A stretch of 64,000 bases of DNA from Lachnospiraceae bacterium (GTDB lineage Bacteria > Bacillota > Clostridia > Lachnospirales > Lachnospiraceae), in assembly GCA_910574965.1 (NCBI GenBank), contig CAJTDB010000005.1:62001-126000 (forward strand), written 5' to 3'. Below the pieces are notes generated by a model that did not search any database, was not told where the DNA came from, and saw nothing but the letters and a program-made list of their open reading frames with translations. A program made the position numbers and the translations under genes. The number at the start of each line of letters is the position of its first letter. The stretch's first letter is position 1. Positions 47,919-57,304 of this stretch are shown here, one piece after another.

Positions 47919-49637
47919 TTAACAATCCATAATCATATCTTCCAGCGTGCCGCCCGGCTTAATCATCGGATAAACCATTTCGTCCGGGTCAATGATAAAT
48001 TCGATCAGCGTTGGTGCTTTGGTATTTTTCTTTGCTTCTTCAAATGCGGCGGCGATCGCTTCCTTATTTTTTACGCGGATGCCTTTGGCACCGTAGCTCT
48101 CTGCCAGGCGTACAAAGTCCGGGGTGTATTCCGGATATTCCCTGCGCTCTGTCCGGCGGGAGAGGGCCCCTGCTTTTAAATTCGTCATGCCATAGCGTTT
48201 GCCGTAGAACAGACTCTGCCACTGGCGTACCATGCCCAGATATTCATTATTGAAAATGCAGACGATAATAGGCAGCTCCTCAAGGACTGCAGTTGCCATC
48301 TCCTGAATATTCATCTGGATACCGCCGTCACCGGAGATGGAGATAACCGGTGTGCCCGGATTGCCGATCTGCGCGCCGATGGCGCCTGGAAGACCGTAGC
48401 CCATAGTTCCAAGGCCGCCGGAGGTGACGAGCTGCTTTTTCTCTGTAATGTCTGCGTACTGGGAGATGAGCATCTGGTGCTGTCCTACATCGGTAACGAT
48501 CAGAGCTTCGTCAAACTGGCGGTTCATTTCCTGGATAATGTCCATGGGACTCATGCGGCTGTTGGGACGCATAATAAGGGGATGCTCGTTTTTCCATTCT
48601 TCGATTTGCGCCAGCCATTTACCGCAGTGATTTTTTTCGACGTATTCATTCATCCGGGTAAGTGCTTCTTTTGCATCCGCCACGATCGGAATATCCACCT
48701 GGATATTTTTCGAGATGGAAGCGGTATCAATGTCAATGTGGACGATCTGCGCGTGGGGGGCAAACTCATGGGCCCGTCCGGTAATCCGGTCGTTAAAACG
48801 GGTTCCGATGGAGAACAGAAGATCGCAGTTGCTGACGGCATGATTGGCTGCGTAAGAGCCGTGCATACCGATATTTCCGATATAGAGCGGATTTAGAGTA
48901 GAAACGGCGCCTCTTCCCATGATGGTTGTTACTACCGGAATGCCGGTCTTCTCTATCACCTGGGTAAACTCCGCATTGGCACGGGCGATATTAACGCCGC
49001 CGCCGGCCAGAAAAAGCGGCTTCTTTGCTTTGTGAAGCAGTTTGATGGCTTTTTTCAACTGCCCCATATGGATGCTTGTATAAGGTTTGTAGCCGCGGAT
49101 GTTGACGGTTTTCGGATATTCTGCGGAGCCCATCTCAGCCATAACATCCTTTGGAAGATCCACAAGGACCGGACCGGGTCTTCCGGTGCGGGCAATATAA
49201 AATGCGTCTTTGATGATTCGTCCAAGATCGGCACGGTTCCGGACGGTTACGCTGTATTTGGTAATATTTCTTGTAATGCCGACGATGTCCACTTCCTGAA
49301 AGGCGTCGTTTCCGATGAGATTTTTTGCCACTTGACCGGTAAAACATACCAGCGGTACGCTGTCATAATTGGCCGTAGCCAGTCCGGTAACCAGATTGGT
49401 AGCACCAGGGCCGCTGGTCACAAGACAGACGCCGACTTTGCCGGTAGTTCTGGCATAAGCGTCCGCTTCATGGGCCAGTGCCTGCTCATGGCGGGGCAGA
49501 ACGACGGCGATCTGGTCCTGGCGGTACAGCTCATCGCTGATGTCAATGGTGCAGGCGCCCGGATAGCCGAAGACAACCTCCACACCCTCCTCTTTTAAGG
49601 CGTTGACCAGTAGTCTGTTTCCTGAAATCTGTTTCAT
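47919..49637 (-). CDS. ilvB: Acetolactate synthase large (catalytic) subunit
   Basis: The 572-residue ThDP enzyme joins two pyruvates (or pyruvate and 2-oxobutyrate) in branched-chain amino acid synthesis. The PYR domain has the catalytic glutamate in LPRHEQALAHEADAYAR. FAD-type domain 2 follows, and the PP domain has the GDGGIQMNIQEMATA motif for ThDP-Mg. Length is normal and the start at 49637 has CAGGAGG. A T-box in the leader controls transcription. Confidence 0.95.
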   Translation of the reverse strand: MKQISGNRLLVNALKEEGVEVVFGYPGACTIDISDELYRQDQIAVVLPRHEQALAHEADAYARTTGKVGVCLVTSGPGATNLVTGLATANYDSVPLVCFTGQVAKNLIGNDAFQEVDIVGITRNITKYSVTVRNRADLGRIIKDAFYIARTGRPGPVLVDLPKDVMAEMGSAEYPKTVNIRGYKPYTSIHMGQLKKAIKLLHKAKKPLFLAGGGVNIARANAEFTQVIEKTGIPVVTTIMGRGAVSTLNPLYIGNIGMHGSYAANHAVSNCDLLFSIGTRFNDRITGRAHEFAPHAQIVHIDIDTASISKNIQVDIPIVADAKEALTRMNEYVEKNHCGKWLAQIEEWKNEHPLIMRPNSRMSPMDIIQEMNRQFDEALIVTDVGQHQMLISQYADITEKKQLVTSGGLGTMGYGLPGAIGAQIGNPGTPVISISGDGGIQMNIQEMATAVLEELPIIVCIFNNEYLGMVRQWQSLFYGKRYGMTNLKAGALSRRTERREYPEYTPDFVRLAESYGAKGIRVKNKEAIAAAFEEAKKNTKAPTLIEFIIDPDEMVYPMIKPGGTLEDMIMDC

Positions 49638-49659
49638 ATAATAAAACCTCCTGATTTGA

Positions 49660-49694
49660 GTTTTGCGTCTGCCGCTTGGACTACGCAGATGCTG
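49660..49694 (-). ncRNA. Short hairpin variant of the 5'-UTR element (ilvB)
   Basis: On the minus strand GCATCTGC pairs with GCAGACGC with one mismatch. AAAAC follows and then TCAAATCAGGAGG. It corresponds to the outer stem and ending of the longer element, and sits between the T-box terminator and the ribosome site. Confidence 0.45.
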
Positions 49695-49710
49695 ATTTTC
49701 TAAACATATA

Positions 49711-49990
49711 AAAACGCCCCAAGCTGTAAAGCTTAGGGCGAAAAGATCCGCGGTACCACCTAATTTCAGAAAAATATTTTCTGCACTCATCCGATACAGG
49801 GCGGGCCTATATCGTCTCCCTGTAACGCGGGAACGCGTCGGAGTCTACTAAGCAGCATAATCTGCCGTTGGGTCCGCTGCTCAAAGGCTACTTCCACAAT
49901 ACCGTCACGGAGATTCTCACCGGGCATCTCCTCTCTGGGCATCCGAATACTGTGTACTCCTCCTTGTCACTGCATTTACTATGTTCTTTG
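49711..49990 (-). ncRNA. T-box riboswitch leader of ilvB
   Basis: The minus-strand leader contains the T-box core GGTGGTACCGCGG (complement at 49748-49760) that pairs with an uncharged tRNA end, preceded by a Stem I region starting near GGAGGAGTA and followed by the intrinsic terminator CGCCCTAAGC / GCTTGGGGCG plus TTTTTAT (49711-49740). The specifier codon lies in or near GAAGTAGCCTTTGAGC (about 49881-49896). I cannot assign it by eye; GTA (Val) and GCC (Ala) are both in view. Confidence 0.9.
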
Positions 49991-50006
49991 AAAATATATT
50001 GTAATT

Positions 50007-50036
50007 ATTATATGGGCAGGGACGGGTATCTGTCAA
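50007..50036 (-). promoter_or_regulatory. ilvB promoter
   Basis: On the minus strand TTGACA (50031-50036) and TATAAT (50007-50012) are 18 bases apart, directly ahead of the T-box. Confidence 0.75.
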
Positions 50037-50166
50037 TCTGTTTTTTTGCAAATGGAGAATTTTGTCAGAAAATGGTTTCGGACGGGCGTTTGCGTCTTTT
50101 CTGTCTTTTCCGACGGACCGCCCAAAACGTCTGGTATTTTTGTCCTTTTTTTGTTATAGTAATAAC

Positions 50167-50838
50167 ATGATGATACGAGTATTTGGCATGGATGTGGAAG
50201 GTAAGGATTTCACAGCAAAGGAATGGTCCCACTATTACTCTAAGGAGCGCATAAAAAAAGAAATGAAACTGCGCGGAGCGTGTGAAAAGAAACTCTGTCT
50301 GGGAGCGGAAGTGCTTTTGAACAGAGGTCTTGAAGCGATCGGCGCCCATGTATCTCTGCCGGCAGCTTATAAGAGAAACGCTCATGGAAAGCCATATCTG
50401 TATCCGCCGCAGGGGCTGTTTATGAACTGGTCTCATTCCGGAACCTGTGTGGTGTGCGCTTTGTCGGATGCAGATGTGGGGGTTGATCTGCAGCATACCG
50501 GGAAGGTGCCGAAAGAAGCGCTGGTGCAAAAGGTGCTCCGGCCGGAAGAGCGGATTTTCTACGACCGCGTCCTTACAGAGCAGAAGCAGAGACTTTTCTA
50601 TCAGTACTGGACAGTAAAAGAGAGTTTTTTAAAAGCACTGGGTACGGGGTTTCACACTTCGCTGGATACATTTTATGTGCAGATGGAAGAAGCATATCCT
50701 AGAATTGTTCAGAAAGATGCAAAGGGAGCGTATACCTGCCGGCTGCTGGAGTTTCCGGATGCAGAATATGCAGCGGCTGTCTGCATAGAGGGTGCTCATG
50801 AGGAGCTGCCCGAAAAGATTCCGGTGGAATTTTTGTGA
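50167..50838 (+). CDS. 4'-phosphopantetheinyl transferase (Sfp type)
   Basis: The 223-residue protein activates acyl- or peptidyl-carrier proteins by attaching the phosphopantetheine arm of CoA. The Sfp/AcpT signatures are present: DVGVDLQ (Mg ligand D) and FYQYWTVKESFLKALGTG (E, K). ATG at 50167 or 50170 starts the protein; the upstream frame has no ribosome site. It is divergent from ilvB and no carrier-protein synthase gene lies nearby, so it may serve a general function. Confidence 0.88.
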   Translation: MMIRVFGMDVEGKDFTAKEWSHYYSKERIKKEMKLRGACEKKLCLGAEVLLNRGLEAIGAHVSLPAAYKRNAHGKPYLYPPQGLFMNWSHSGTCVVCALSDADVGVDLQHTGKVPKEALVQKVLRPEERIFYDRVLTEQKQRLFYQYWTVKESFLKALGTGFHTSLDTFYVQMEEAYPRIVQKDAKGAYTCRLLEFPDAEYAAAVCIEGAHEELPEKIPVEFL

Positions 50839-50903
50839 ATGATCCGGGAGTTTAAAGGCAGCAAATCAGAAAATCTTTCCGGACAGAGGGGCACTTTGGG
50901 GAG

Positions 50904-50917
50904 AGATGCGGAACTTC
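50904..50917 (+). ncRNA. Possible degenerate 5'-UTR element ending (sirtuin gene)
   Basis: GAGATGCGGAACTT is followed by CCATATTTTAGGAGG, matching the GCGGAAC ending of the other elements, but no clear outer stem can be drawn. Confidence 0.3.
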
Positions 50918-50936
50918 CATATTTTAGGAGGAAAAT

Positions 50937-51656
50937 ATGACAAAAGAATTGGATCTGTTAAAAAAATGGGTTGAGAAAAGCGACAACATTGTCTTTTTTG
51001 GCGGTGCAGGCGTCTCCACGGAAAGCGGTATCCCGGACTTTCGCAGTGTAGACGGACTGTATCATCAGCAGTATGACTATCCTCCGGAAACAATCTTAAG
51101 TCATACGTTTTACCGGAAGAAAACAGAGGAGTTTTATCGCTTCTATCGGGCCAAGATGCTGGTACTGGATGCAGCCCCCAATGCGGCGCATAGGAAGCTG
51201 GCACAGTGGGAACAGGAAGGGAAGCTTAAGGCAGTGGTGACCCAGAACATCGACGGACTTCATCAGGCGGCAGGAAGCCGGAATGTCTATGAGCTTCATG
51301 GTTCCGTGCACAGAAATTACTGTGAAAAATGCAGTGAATTTTATGATGCGGAATTTATTCTGAACAGCTCAGGTGTGCCGGTTTGTGAGAAATGCGGCGG
51401 TCAGATCAAGCCGGATGTTGTCCTGTACGAAGAAGGACTGGATACAGCGACCATGCAGGGGGCTGTGAAAGCCATCAGCCATGCGGACATACTGATAATA
51501 GGCGGAACCTCACTCACCGTCTATCCGGCAGCGGGACTGATCGATTATTACAGCGGAAATAAGCTGGTGCTTATTAACAAATCGGTTACACCTATGGATT
51601 CCAGGGCAGATCTTCTGCTTCAGGGAAGTATTGGCGAGATTTTTGAGAAGCTGTAA
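50937..51656 (+). CDS. cobB: NAD-dependent protein deacylase (Sir2 family)
   Basis: The 239-residue sirtuin removes acyl groups from lysines using NAD. Motifs: GAGVSTESGIPDFRS, TQNIDGLHQAAG, catalytic H in LHGSVHRNYC, zinc cysteines CEKC and CEKCGG, and GTSLTVYPAAG. Length is typical. GGAGG precedes the ATG. Confidence 0.93.
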   Translation: MTKELDLLKKWVEKSDNIVFFGGAGVSTESGIPDFRSVDGLYHQQYDYPPETILSHTFYRKKTEEFYRFYRAKMLVLDAAPNAAHRKLAQWEQEGKLKAVVTQNIDGLHQAAGSRNVYELHGSVHRNYCEKCSEFYDAEFILNSSGVPVCEKCGGQIKPDVVLYEEGLDTATMQGAVKAISHADILIIGGTSLTVYPAAGLIDYYSGNKLVLINKSVTPMDSRADLLLQGSIGEIFEKL

Positions 51657-51754
51657 TCAAGACAGACCCAAAACTCGAACACAACATCAAAACGAATCCA
51701 ACGAAAAAAGATTTTCAGCAATGGATCGATGCAAGACTTTCATAGGAGACAGCA

Positions 51755-51937
51755 ATGGATTATCAGATAGGAGATATTGTAAAACTGAAAAAACCCCACC
51801 CATGCGGCAGTCAGGAATGGGAGATTCTGCGGGTGGGAGCGGATTTCCGGTTAAAGTGCGAGGGCTGCGGGCACCAGGTTATGGTTCCGCGGAAACTCGT
51901 GGAAAAAAACACACGCGGACTGCGAAAAAAAGCTTGA
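51755..51937 (+). CDS. DUF951 small zinc-ribbon-like protein
   Basis: The 60-residue protein has the DUF951 pattern (YQIGDIVKLKKPHPCGSQEWEILRVGADFRLKCEGCGHQVMVPR) with a conserved CG..CxxC. The family is common next to rpsF or ychF in Firmicutes; its function is unknown. It lies upstream of rpsF, but rpsF has its own promoter. Confidence 0.92.
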   Translation: MDYQIGDIVKLKKPHPCGSQEWEILRVGADFRLKCEGCGHQVMVPRKLVEKNTRGLRKKA

Positions 51938-51962
51938 AAATAAAGGGAATTTATGCTATAGT
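51934..51962 (+). promoter_or_regulatory. rpsF operon promoter
   Basis: TTGAAA (51934-51939) and TATAGT (51957-51962) are 17 bases apart at the end of the DUF951 gene. The 92-base leader to rpsF contains two small hairpins (GCCC / GGGGC and GCATGG / CCATGC) and could be the S6:S18 autoregulatory leader known from Firmicutes; I could not confirm its conserved core. Confidence 0.65.
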
Positions 51963-52054
51963 CTTATTCTGTGATATATGAAAGCCCTGTTTCCGGGGCA
52001 ATTCCTTGTGCATGGGAAAAGACCATGCGCCAGAGACCAGAAGGAGGTAGAAGC

Positions 52055-52342
52055 ATGAACAAATACGAACTGGCATTGATTGTGAATGCAAAAATCGAAG
52101 ATGATGAGAGAGCAGCAGCCGTAGAGAAAGCAAAAGAGATCATTACACGTTTCGGCGGTGTGGTAACGGAAGTAGAAGACGGCGGCAAGAAGAGACTCGC
52201 ATATGAGATTCAGAAGATGAGAGAAGGATTCTATTACTTCATTCAGTTCGATGCGCCGGCAACCTGTCCGGCAGAAGTAGAGAAACGTGTACGTATTCTG
52301 GACAATGTCATCCGCTATCTGTGCGTTCGCAAAGATGCATAA
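52055..52342 (+). CDS. rpsF: 30S ribosomal protein S6
   Basis: The 95-residue protein has the S6 fold signatures (MNKYELALIVNAKIEDDE, RFGGVVTEVEDGGKKRLAYEIQK, YYFIQFDAP). It binds S18 in the platform of the small subunit. GAAGGAGG precedes the chosen ATG. It begins the conserved rpsF-ssb-rpsR operon. Confidence 0.97.
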   Translation: MNKYELALIVNAKIEDDERAAAVEKAKEIITRFGGVVTEVEDGGKKRLAYEIQKMREGFYYFIQFDAPATCPAEVEKRVRILDNVIRYLCVRKDA

Positions 52343-52370
52343 TGACAGCATATTCAAGAGGTGATTGTTA

Positions 52371-52829
52371 ATGAATAAAGTGATTTTAATGGGACGTCTG
52401 ACCAGAGATCCGGAGATCCGCTATTCCAACGGGGAGAATGCACTGGCTATTGCCAGATTCACACTGGCTGTTGACCGCAGATTTAACCGCAGAGAGGATC
52501 AGACGGCTGATTTTATAACCTGCAAGGCTTTTGGAAAACAGGCGGAGTTCGCAGAGCGTTTTCTTCGCCAGGGTATCAAAATAGCTGGATGCGGGAGGAT
52601 TGAAACCGGAAGTTATACGAACCGTGACGGGCAGAAGGTCTATACGACGGAAGTGATTTTTGATGAAATCGAGTTTGCGGAGAGCAAAGCTGCAAGCGAC
52701 GCATCCCGCGGCGGTTCCGGTATGAGCGGCGGCTATCAGTCTGCGCCTGCACCAAGTCCTATGAATGCGGCAGGAGACGGCTTCATGAACATTCCGGATG
52801 GAATTGATGAAGAATTGCCTTTCAAATAA
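52371..52829 (+). CDS. ssb: Single-stranded DNA-binding protein
   Basis: The 152-residue protein has the OB fold (MNKVILMGRLTRDPEIRYSNGE, FTLAVDRRF, DFITCKAFGKQAEF) in residues 1-105, a flexible Gly/Ser/Pro linker and the acidic C-terminal tip DGIDEELPF that binds partner enzymes. It lies between rpsF and rpsR as in most Firmicutes. Confidence 0.97.
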   Translation: MNKVILMGRLTRDPEIRYSNGENALAIARFTLAVDRRFNRREDQTADFITCKAFGKQAEFAERFLRQGIKIAGCGRIETGSYTNRDGQKVYTTEVIFDEIEFAESKAASDASRGGSGMSGGYQSAPAPSPMNAAGDGFMNIPDGIDEELPFK

Positions 52830-52870
52830 CAATCAGATCTGATACGATAATGTGAGAAGGAGGAATCATC

Positions 52871-53134
52871 ATGGCTTACACCAAAAATGAAAAAGGCGAC
52901 GCTCCGAAAATGAGAAGAGGCGGACGCAGAAGAAAAAAAGTTTGCGTATTCTGTGGCAAAGAGAATAATGAAATCGATTATAAAGATGTAAATAAATTAA
53001 AGAGATATGTTTCCGAGAGAGGAAAGATCCTTCCGAGAAGGATCACCGGAAACTGTGCAAAGCATCAGAGAGCGCTCACAGTGGCGATCAAGAGAGCAAG
53101 ACACGTGGCTCTTATGCCGTATACAGCAGAGTAA
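52871..53134 (+). CDS. rpsR: 30S ribosomal protein S18
   Basis: The 87-residue protein has the S18 core ([60 protein letters not shown]). The extra N-terminal basic stretch before the core is usual. A CxxC and a later C may bind zinc, as in zinc-type S18 proteins. Confidence 0.97.
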   Translation: MAYTKNEKGDAPKMRRGGRRRKKVCVFCGKENNEIDYKDVNKLKRYVSERGKILPRRITGNCAKHQRALTVAIKRARHVALMPYTAE

Positions 53135-53148
53135 GAACAACTTTTTGG

Positions 53149-53174
53149 GCACCGCCTGTGCGGTGCTCTTTTTA
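53149..53174 (+). terminator. rpsF-ssb-rpsR terminator
   Basis: GCACCGC and GCGGTGC pair around CTGT and are followed by TCTTTTTAT. Confidence 0.9.
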
Positions 53175-53244
53175 TATCATGAAGGCTGCGGCATCTGATG
53201 AGAATGCTGCAAAATCCTCTGCTGCAGGCAGTATGATTTACTGC

Positions 53245-53273
53245 TTGTCCGTGGGGGGAGTTGATGGTATAAT
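53245..53273 (+). promoter_or_regulatory. gdpP operon promoter
   Basis: TTGTCC (53245-53250) and TATAAT (53268-53273) are 17 bases apart, 48 bases ahead of gdpP. Confidence 0.65.
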
Positions 53274-53320
53274 GTTTAGATAGGCAATGGTGTAACTTCT
53301 ACCTGACAAGGAAATCAGAC

Positions 53321-55366
53321 ATGAAGAAGAATGTAAAGTTAAACGGTCAGCTCCGTCTGTATGTGCGCTGGCCTCTGTATCTGACGCTGCTGTTGATCGG
53401 CATGAATATCTGGATCTATGTCATATCCCGTGACGCAGGCATGATCATGGCAGTATTTGTCCTGATCTATGCGGCAGTGGCAGGCATCTTATATGTCAGT
53501 AATCAGCCGGTCCTCTATACAGAGCTGGTCTCTTTTGCCACGCATTATGGGCAGATTCAGAAAAATCTTTTAAAGGAACTGGTGCTTCCGTATGCTCTTC
53601 TCACAGAGGAGGGGAAGATCATCTGGATGAACCGGAAGTTTATGGAGGTGGCAGAGAAAGGTCCTGAGTACAGCAGGAACATCAGTTCGATCTTTCCGGA
53701 ATTGAACCGCAAAGTCATGCCGGGAGACGGGCAGGAACATACATCTGTAGAGCTGAGCTACGGAGAATCCGACTATCGGGCAGACATGAAGCTGATTCAT
53801 ATGGATGAGGATGTAAAAAACAGTCATCTGTCCAGTACAGTGGAATTTGAAGGTGCTCTGATCGCTTTGTATCTTTTTGACATTACGGAGATCAATCATT
53901 ACATCCGCGAGAACCAGGAACAGCGTATGGCAGCCGGACTTGTCTATATTGATAATTACGATGAGGCGCTGGAAGATGTGGAGGAAGTTCGGATTTCTCT
54001 TCTGGTGGCTCTGATCGAGCGGAAGATCAATAAATATTTTAATGCATATGACGGCATCGTTAGAAAACTGGAAAAGGACCGCTTTTTCGTGGTCATGAAG
54101 GAAAAGGCGCTGACACAGATCCGGGAGAACAAATTTGATCTTCTGCAGGATATCAAGACGGTCAATATCGGAAATGAAATGCCGATTACTTTGAGTATCA
54201 GCATCGGTTCCGGCGGTATTTCCTATATGGACTGTATGGAGTATGCCAGAAGTGCTATGGATTTGGCGCTGGCAAGAGGCGGCGATCAGGCGGTTGTAAA
54301 GACAAAAGAACAGATCACGTACTATGGCGGCAAGACGCAGCAGGTGGAGAAAAATACCAGAGTCAAAGCCAGGGTCAAGGCACAGGCCCTCCGTGAGATC
54401 ATAGAGGCTAAGGACAAAGTGGTAGTTATGGGTCACCGGCTTACGGATGCGGATTCCTTTGGAGCTGCAGTCGGTATTTACCGCGCTTCCAAGGCGCTGA
54501 ACAAGAAAGCCTATATTGTGGTCAACGACGTGACCACTTCTGTACGTCCTATGTTAGCGGTCTTTCACGAGGCCAACGGCGGAGATGCAGGGATCGTTGT
54601 AGACAGCGGACAGGCGAAGGAAATCGTAGACCGCAGTACGGCGGTCGTGGTAGTGGATACCAACCGTCCCAGCTACACGGAATGCGAGGAGATTCTTTCC
54701 ATGACACCGACGGTCGTTGTATTTGATCATCATCGAAGAGGAAATGAAGCCATCAGTCATGCGGTGCTTTCTTATATTGAGCCGAATGCCTCTTCCGCCT
54801 GCGAGATGGTCGCGGAGATTCTGCAGTATTTTGCAGACAATGTGCGGTTAAAAGGCGGCGAGGCAGACTGCATGTATGCGGGCATCGTAATTGATACAGA
54901 TAATTTTATGACGAAGACGGGAGTCCGTACTTTTGAGGCGGCGGCTTTTCTGCGCAGATGCGGGGCGGACGTAACCCGTGTGCGCAAGATGTTCCGCAAT
55001 GATATGGCAGAGTACAAAGCCCGTGCGGAGTCGGTCCGCCATGCGGAAGTATACAAGGGATTTGCGCTTTCGGTCTGTCCGGGCAAAGGCCTGGTAAGCC
55101 CGACCATCGTAGGGGCGCAGGCGGCCAACGAACTTTTGAACATTATTGGGGTCCGTGCTTCGATCGTGTTTACAGAATATAATGGCAAGATCTATGTGAG
55201 CGCACGTTCCATTGATGAGGTAAATGTGCAGGTGATTATGGAGAAGATCGGCGGCGGCGGTCATCTGAATGTGGCCGGGGCGCAGCTTCAGTGCTCGGTA
55301 GAAGAGGCTATGAAAATCGTGCGCCAAACGCTGGATCAGATGCTGGAGGAAGGAGAACTGGAATGA
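53321..55366 (+). CDS. gdpP: Cyclic-di-AMP phosphodiesterase GdpP
   Basis: The 681-residue protein has two N-terminal membrane helices (about 15-55), a degenerate PAS domain, a degenerate GGDEF domain (about 190-325) and a C-terminal DHH-DHHA1 module from about residue 355 (GHRLTDADSFGAA, DTNRPSY, FDHHRRG, IGGGGHLNVAGAQ). It degrades the second messenger c-di-AMP. The rplI start overlaps its end by four bases. The order gdpP-rplI-dnaB is conserved in Firmicutes. Confidence 0.95.
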   Translation: MKKNVKLNGQLRLYVRWPLYLTLLLIGMNIWIYVISRDAGMIMAVFVLIYAAVAGILYVSNQPVLYTELVSFATHYGQIQKNLLKELVLPYALLTEEGKIIWMNRKFMEVAEKGPEYSRNISSIFPELNRKVMPGDGQEHTSVELSYGESDYRADMKLIHMDEDVKNSHLSSTVEFEGALIALYLFDITEINHYIRENQEQRMAAGLVYIDNYDEALEDVEEVRISLLVALIERKINKYFNAYDGIVRKLEKDRFFVVMKEKALTQIRENKFDLLQDIKTVNIGNEMPITLSISIGSGGISYMDCMEYARSAMDLALARGGDQAVVKTKEQITYYGGKTQQVEKNTRVKARVKAQALREIIEAKDKVVVMGHRLTDADSFGAAVGIYRASKALNKKAYIVVNDVTTSVRPMLAVFHEANGGDAGIVVDSGQAKEIVDRSTAVVVVDTNRPSYTECEEILSMTPTVVVFDHHRRGNEAISHAVLSYIEPNASSACEMVAEILQYFADNVRLKGGEADCMYAGIVIDTDNFMTKTGVRTFEAAAFLRRCGADVTRVRKMFRNDMAEYKARAESVRHAEVYKGFALSVCPGKGLVSPTIVGAQAANELLNIIGVRASIVFTEYNGKIYVSARSIDEVNVQVIMEKIGGGGHLNVAGAQLQCSVEEAMKIVRQTLDQMLEEGELE

Positions 55367-55809
55367 AAGTAATTTTATTGGAAGATGTTAAATCCCTTGG
55401 GAAAAAAGGGGATCTGGTGGAAGTCAACGACGGTTATGGGAGAAATTTTATCCTGGCGAAAAAGCTGGGCGTTGAGGCAACTGCCAAAAACAGGAACGAT
55501 CTGAAGCTTAAAAAAGCACATGAGGATAAGCTGGCGGCCCAGAAACTGGCGGATGCAAAGGCTTTTGCCGAAGAACTTAAAAAGGTGCAGGTAACATTGA
55601 AGATTAAGGCGGGAGAAGGCGGAAAGCTGTTCGGCTCCATCTCTTCGAAAGAGATTGCACAGGCGGCAAAGGAGCAGTTGGATCTGGAACTGGACAAGAA
55701 GAAACTGGTACTGCCCAGTCCCATTAAGGCAGTAGGAACGACAATGGTTCCGGTGAAGCTTCATCCCCAGGTAACAGCAGAACTGAAAGTGATCGTACAG
55801 GAAGCCTGA
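55363..55809 (+). CDS. rplI: 50S ribosomal protein L9
   Basis: The 148-residue protein has the N-terminal L9 domain (MKVILLEDVKSLGKKGDLVEVNDGYGRNFILAK), the long connecting helix and the C-terminal domain (KLFGSISSKEIAQA). It is translationally coupled to gdpP by ATGA and lies nine bases ahead of dnaB. Confidence 0.97.
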   Translation: MKVILLEDVKSLGKKGDLVEVNDGYGRNFILAKKLGVEATAKNRNDLKLKKAHEDKLAAQKLADAKAFAEELKKVQVTLKIKAGEGGKLFGSISSKEIAQAAKEQLDLELDKKKLVLPSPIKAVGTTMVPVKLHPQVTAELKVIVQEA

Positions 55810-55818
55810 CCGGAAGCT

Positions 55819-57183
55819 ATGGATGAACAAAGGATGGAGGAAGCGCTCATTAAGCGTGTGATGCCCCATGATGAAGAGGCAGAAAATTCCGTGATCGGCG
55901 CCATGCTTATCAATAACGAGGTCATTCTGTCTGCTTCGGAAATCATCACAGGAGAAGACTTCTATCAAAAGCAGATGGGGATCGCCTTTGATACGATGGT
56001 GGCTCTGTACAATGAAGGAAAACCTGTGGAACCGGTGATCCTCCATACAAGCCTGAAGGAAAAAGGGATGCCGGAAGAAGCCTGCAGTGTGGAACAGATT
56101 TTACGCTGGATGAATCGGACATATACATCAGCGAATATTGAGCACTATGCCAGGATCGTGTCGCAAAGGGCGGTAGCCAGGCGTCTGATCCGAATCAACG
56201 AGGAGATTGCCAATTCCTGCTATGCGGGGACCGAGAACATCAAAGATATACTGACAAGGGCGGAAGAACAGGTGTTCAACCTCGCCCAGAGAGACGGCGG
56301 ACGGGAGTTTGTTCCGATTCGCAAAGTTGTCATTGATGTGATGAAAAAGATAGATGCCGCATCCAGGGCAAGAGGCAGTGTGACTGGTCTGGATACCGGT
56401 TTTATGGATCTGGACTATAAGACCTCAGGCCTGCAGCCTTCGGATCTGATACTGATCGCGGCCAGACCTTCCATGGGAAAGACAGCCTTTGTATTGAACC
56501 TGGCCCAGCATATGGCGATTAAACGGGATCGTGCAGTGGCAATTTTCAGTCTCGAAATGTCCAGAGAGCAGCTTGTGAACCGTATACTGTCGCTGGAATC
56601 TCATGTGGATGCGCAGAAGATTCGTACCGGACGGCTGAAGGATGAGGAGTGGATGAACCTGGTAGAAGGTTCGGCCAGCATCGCCAATTCCAAGCTGATC
56701 ATTGAGGATACGCCGGGGATTACGCTGTCGGCTCTGCGTTCTAAGTGCCGCCGGATGAAGATGGAACACGACATCAGCATTGTGATTATAGACTATCTTC
56801 AGCTTATGAATGGAGACAGCAAATACAGCAATGCGTCCAGGCAGCAGGAAATATCAGATATTTCCCGCGGTCTGAAAGCTCTGGCAAGGGAGCTGAATGT
56901 GCCGGTAGTAGCTCTTTCCCAGCTCAGCCGTGCAGTGGAGCAGAGACCGGATCACCGGCCTATGCTGTCGGATCTAAGGGATTCCGGGGCTATTGAGCAG
57001 GATGCGGATATGGTCATGTTTCTTTATCGGGAAGGATACTATAATCGGGATCTGTCTGAGGCAGAACAAAGAGTTGCGGAAGTCATTATTGCAAAGCAAA
57101 GGAATGGTCCCATCGGAACGGTAAATCTTTTGTGGCTGCCGGAGCTGACCAAATTCAGCGATATGGACAGAGGACAGATCTAG
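55819..57183 (+). CDS. dnaB: Replicative DNA helicase DnaB
   Basis: The 454-residue hexameric helicase has the N-terminal primase-interacting domain (MPHDEEAENSVIGAMLINNE) and the RecA-like domain with Walker A ARPSMGKTAF, Walker B IIDYLQLM and the arginine-finger region near the C terminus (FLYREGYYN). Length and neighbours are typical. Confidence 0.97.
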   Translation: MDEQRMEEALIKRVMPHDEEAENSVIGAMLINNEVILSASEIITGEDFYQKQMGIAFDTMVALYNEGKPVEPVILHTSLKEKGMPEEACSVEQILRWMNRTYTSANIEHYARIVSQRAVARRLIRINEEIANSCYAGTENIKDILTRAEEQVFNLAQRDGGREFVPIRKVVIDVMKKIDAASRARGSVTGLDTGFMDLDYKTSGLQPSDLILIAARPSMGKTAFVLNLAQHMAIKRDRAVAIFSLEMSREQLVNRILSLESHVDAQKIRTGRLKDEEWMNLVEGSASIANSKLIIEDTPGITLSALRSKCRRMKMEHDISIVIIDYLQLMNGDSKYSNASRQQEISDISRGLKALARELNVPVVALSQLSRAVEQRPDHRPMLSDLRDSGAIEQDADMVMFLYREGYYNRDLSEAEQRVAEVIIAKQRNGPIGTVNLLWLPELTKFSDMDRGQI

Positions 57184-57254
57184 AAGGTTTGGGACGCTGC
57201 CGGACGCCTGCCTTGCTTTCAGCAGAAAACAATGCTACAATAAGTGAAAATAAA

Positions 57255-57279
57255 CAGCATCTGGGGCCAGATGCGGAAC
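57255..57279 (+). ncRNA. Short hairpin variant of the 5'-UTR element (57305 gene)
   Basis: GCATCTGG (57257-57264) pairs perfectly with CCAGATGC (57267-57274). GGAAC follows and then AAAAATAGGAGG. The CAGC ... GCGGAAC frame is the same as in the long elements. Confidence 0.55.
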
Positions 57280-57304
57280 AAAAATAGGAGGAATGTGAAA
57301 TACC

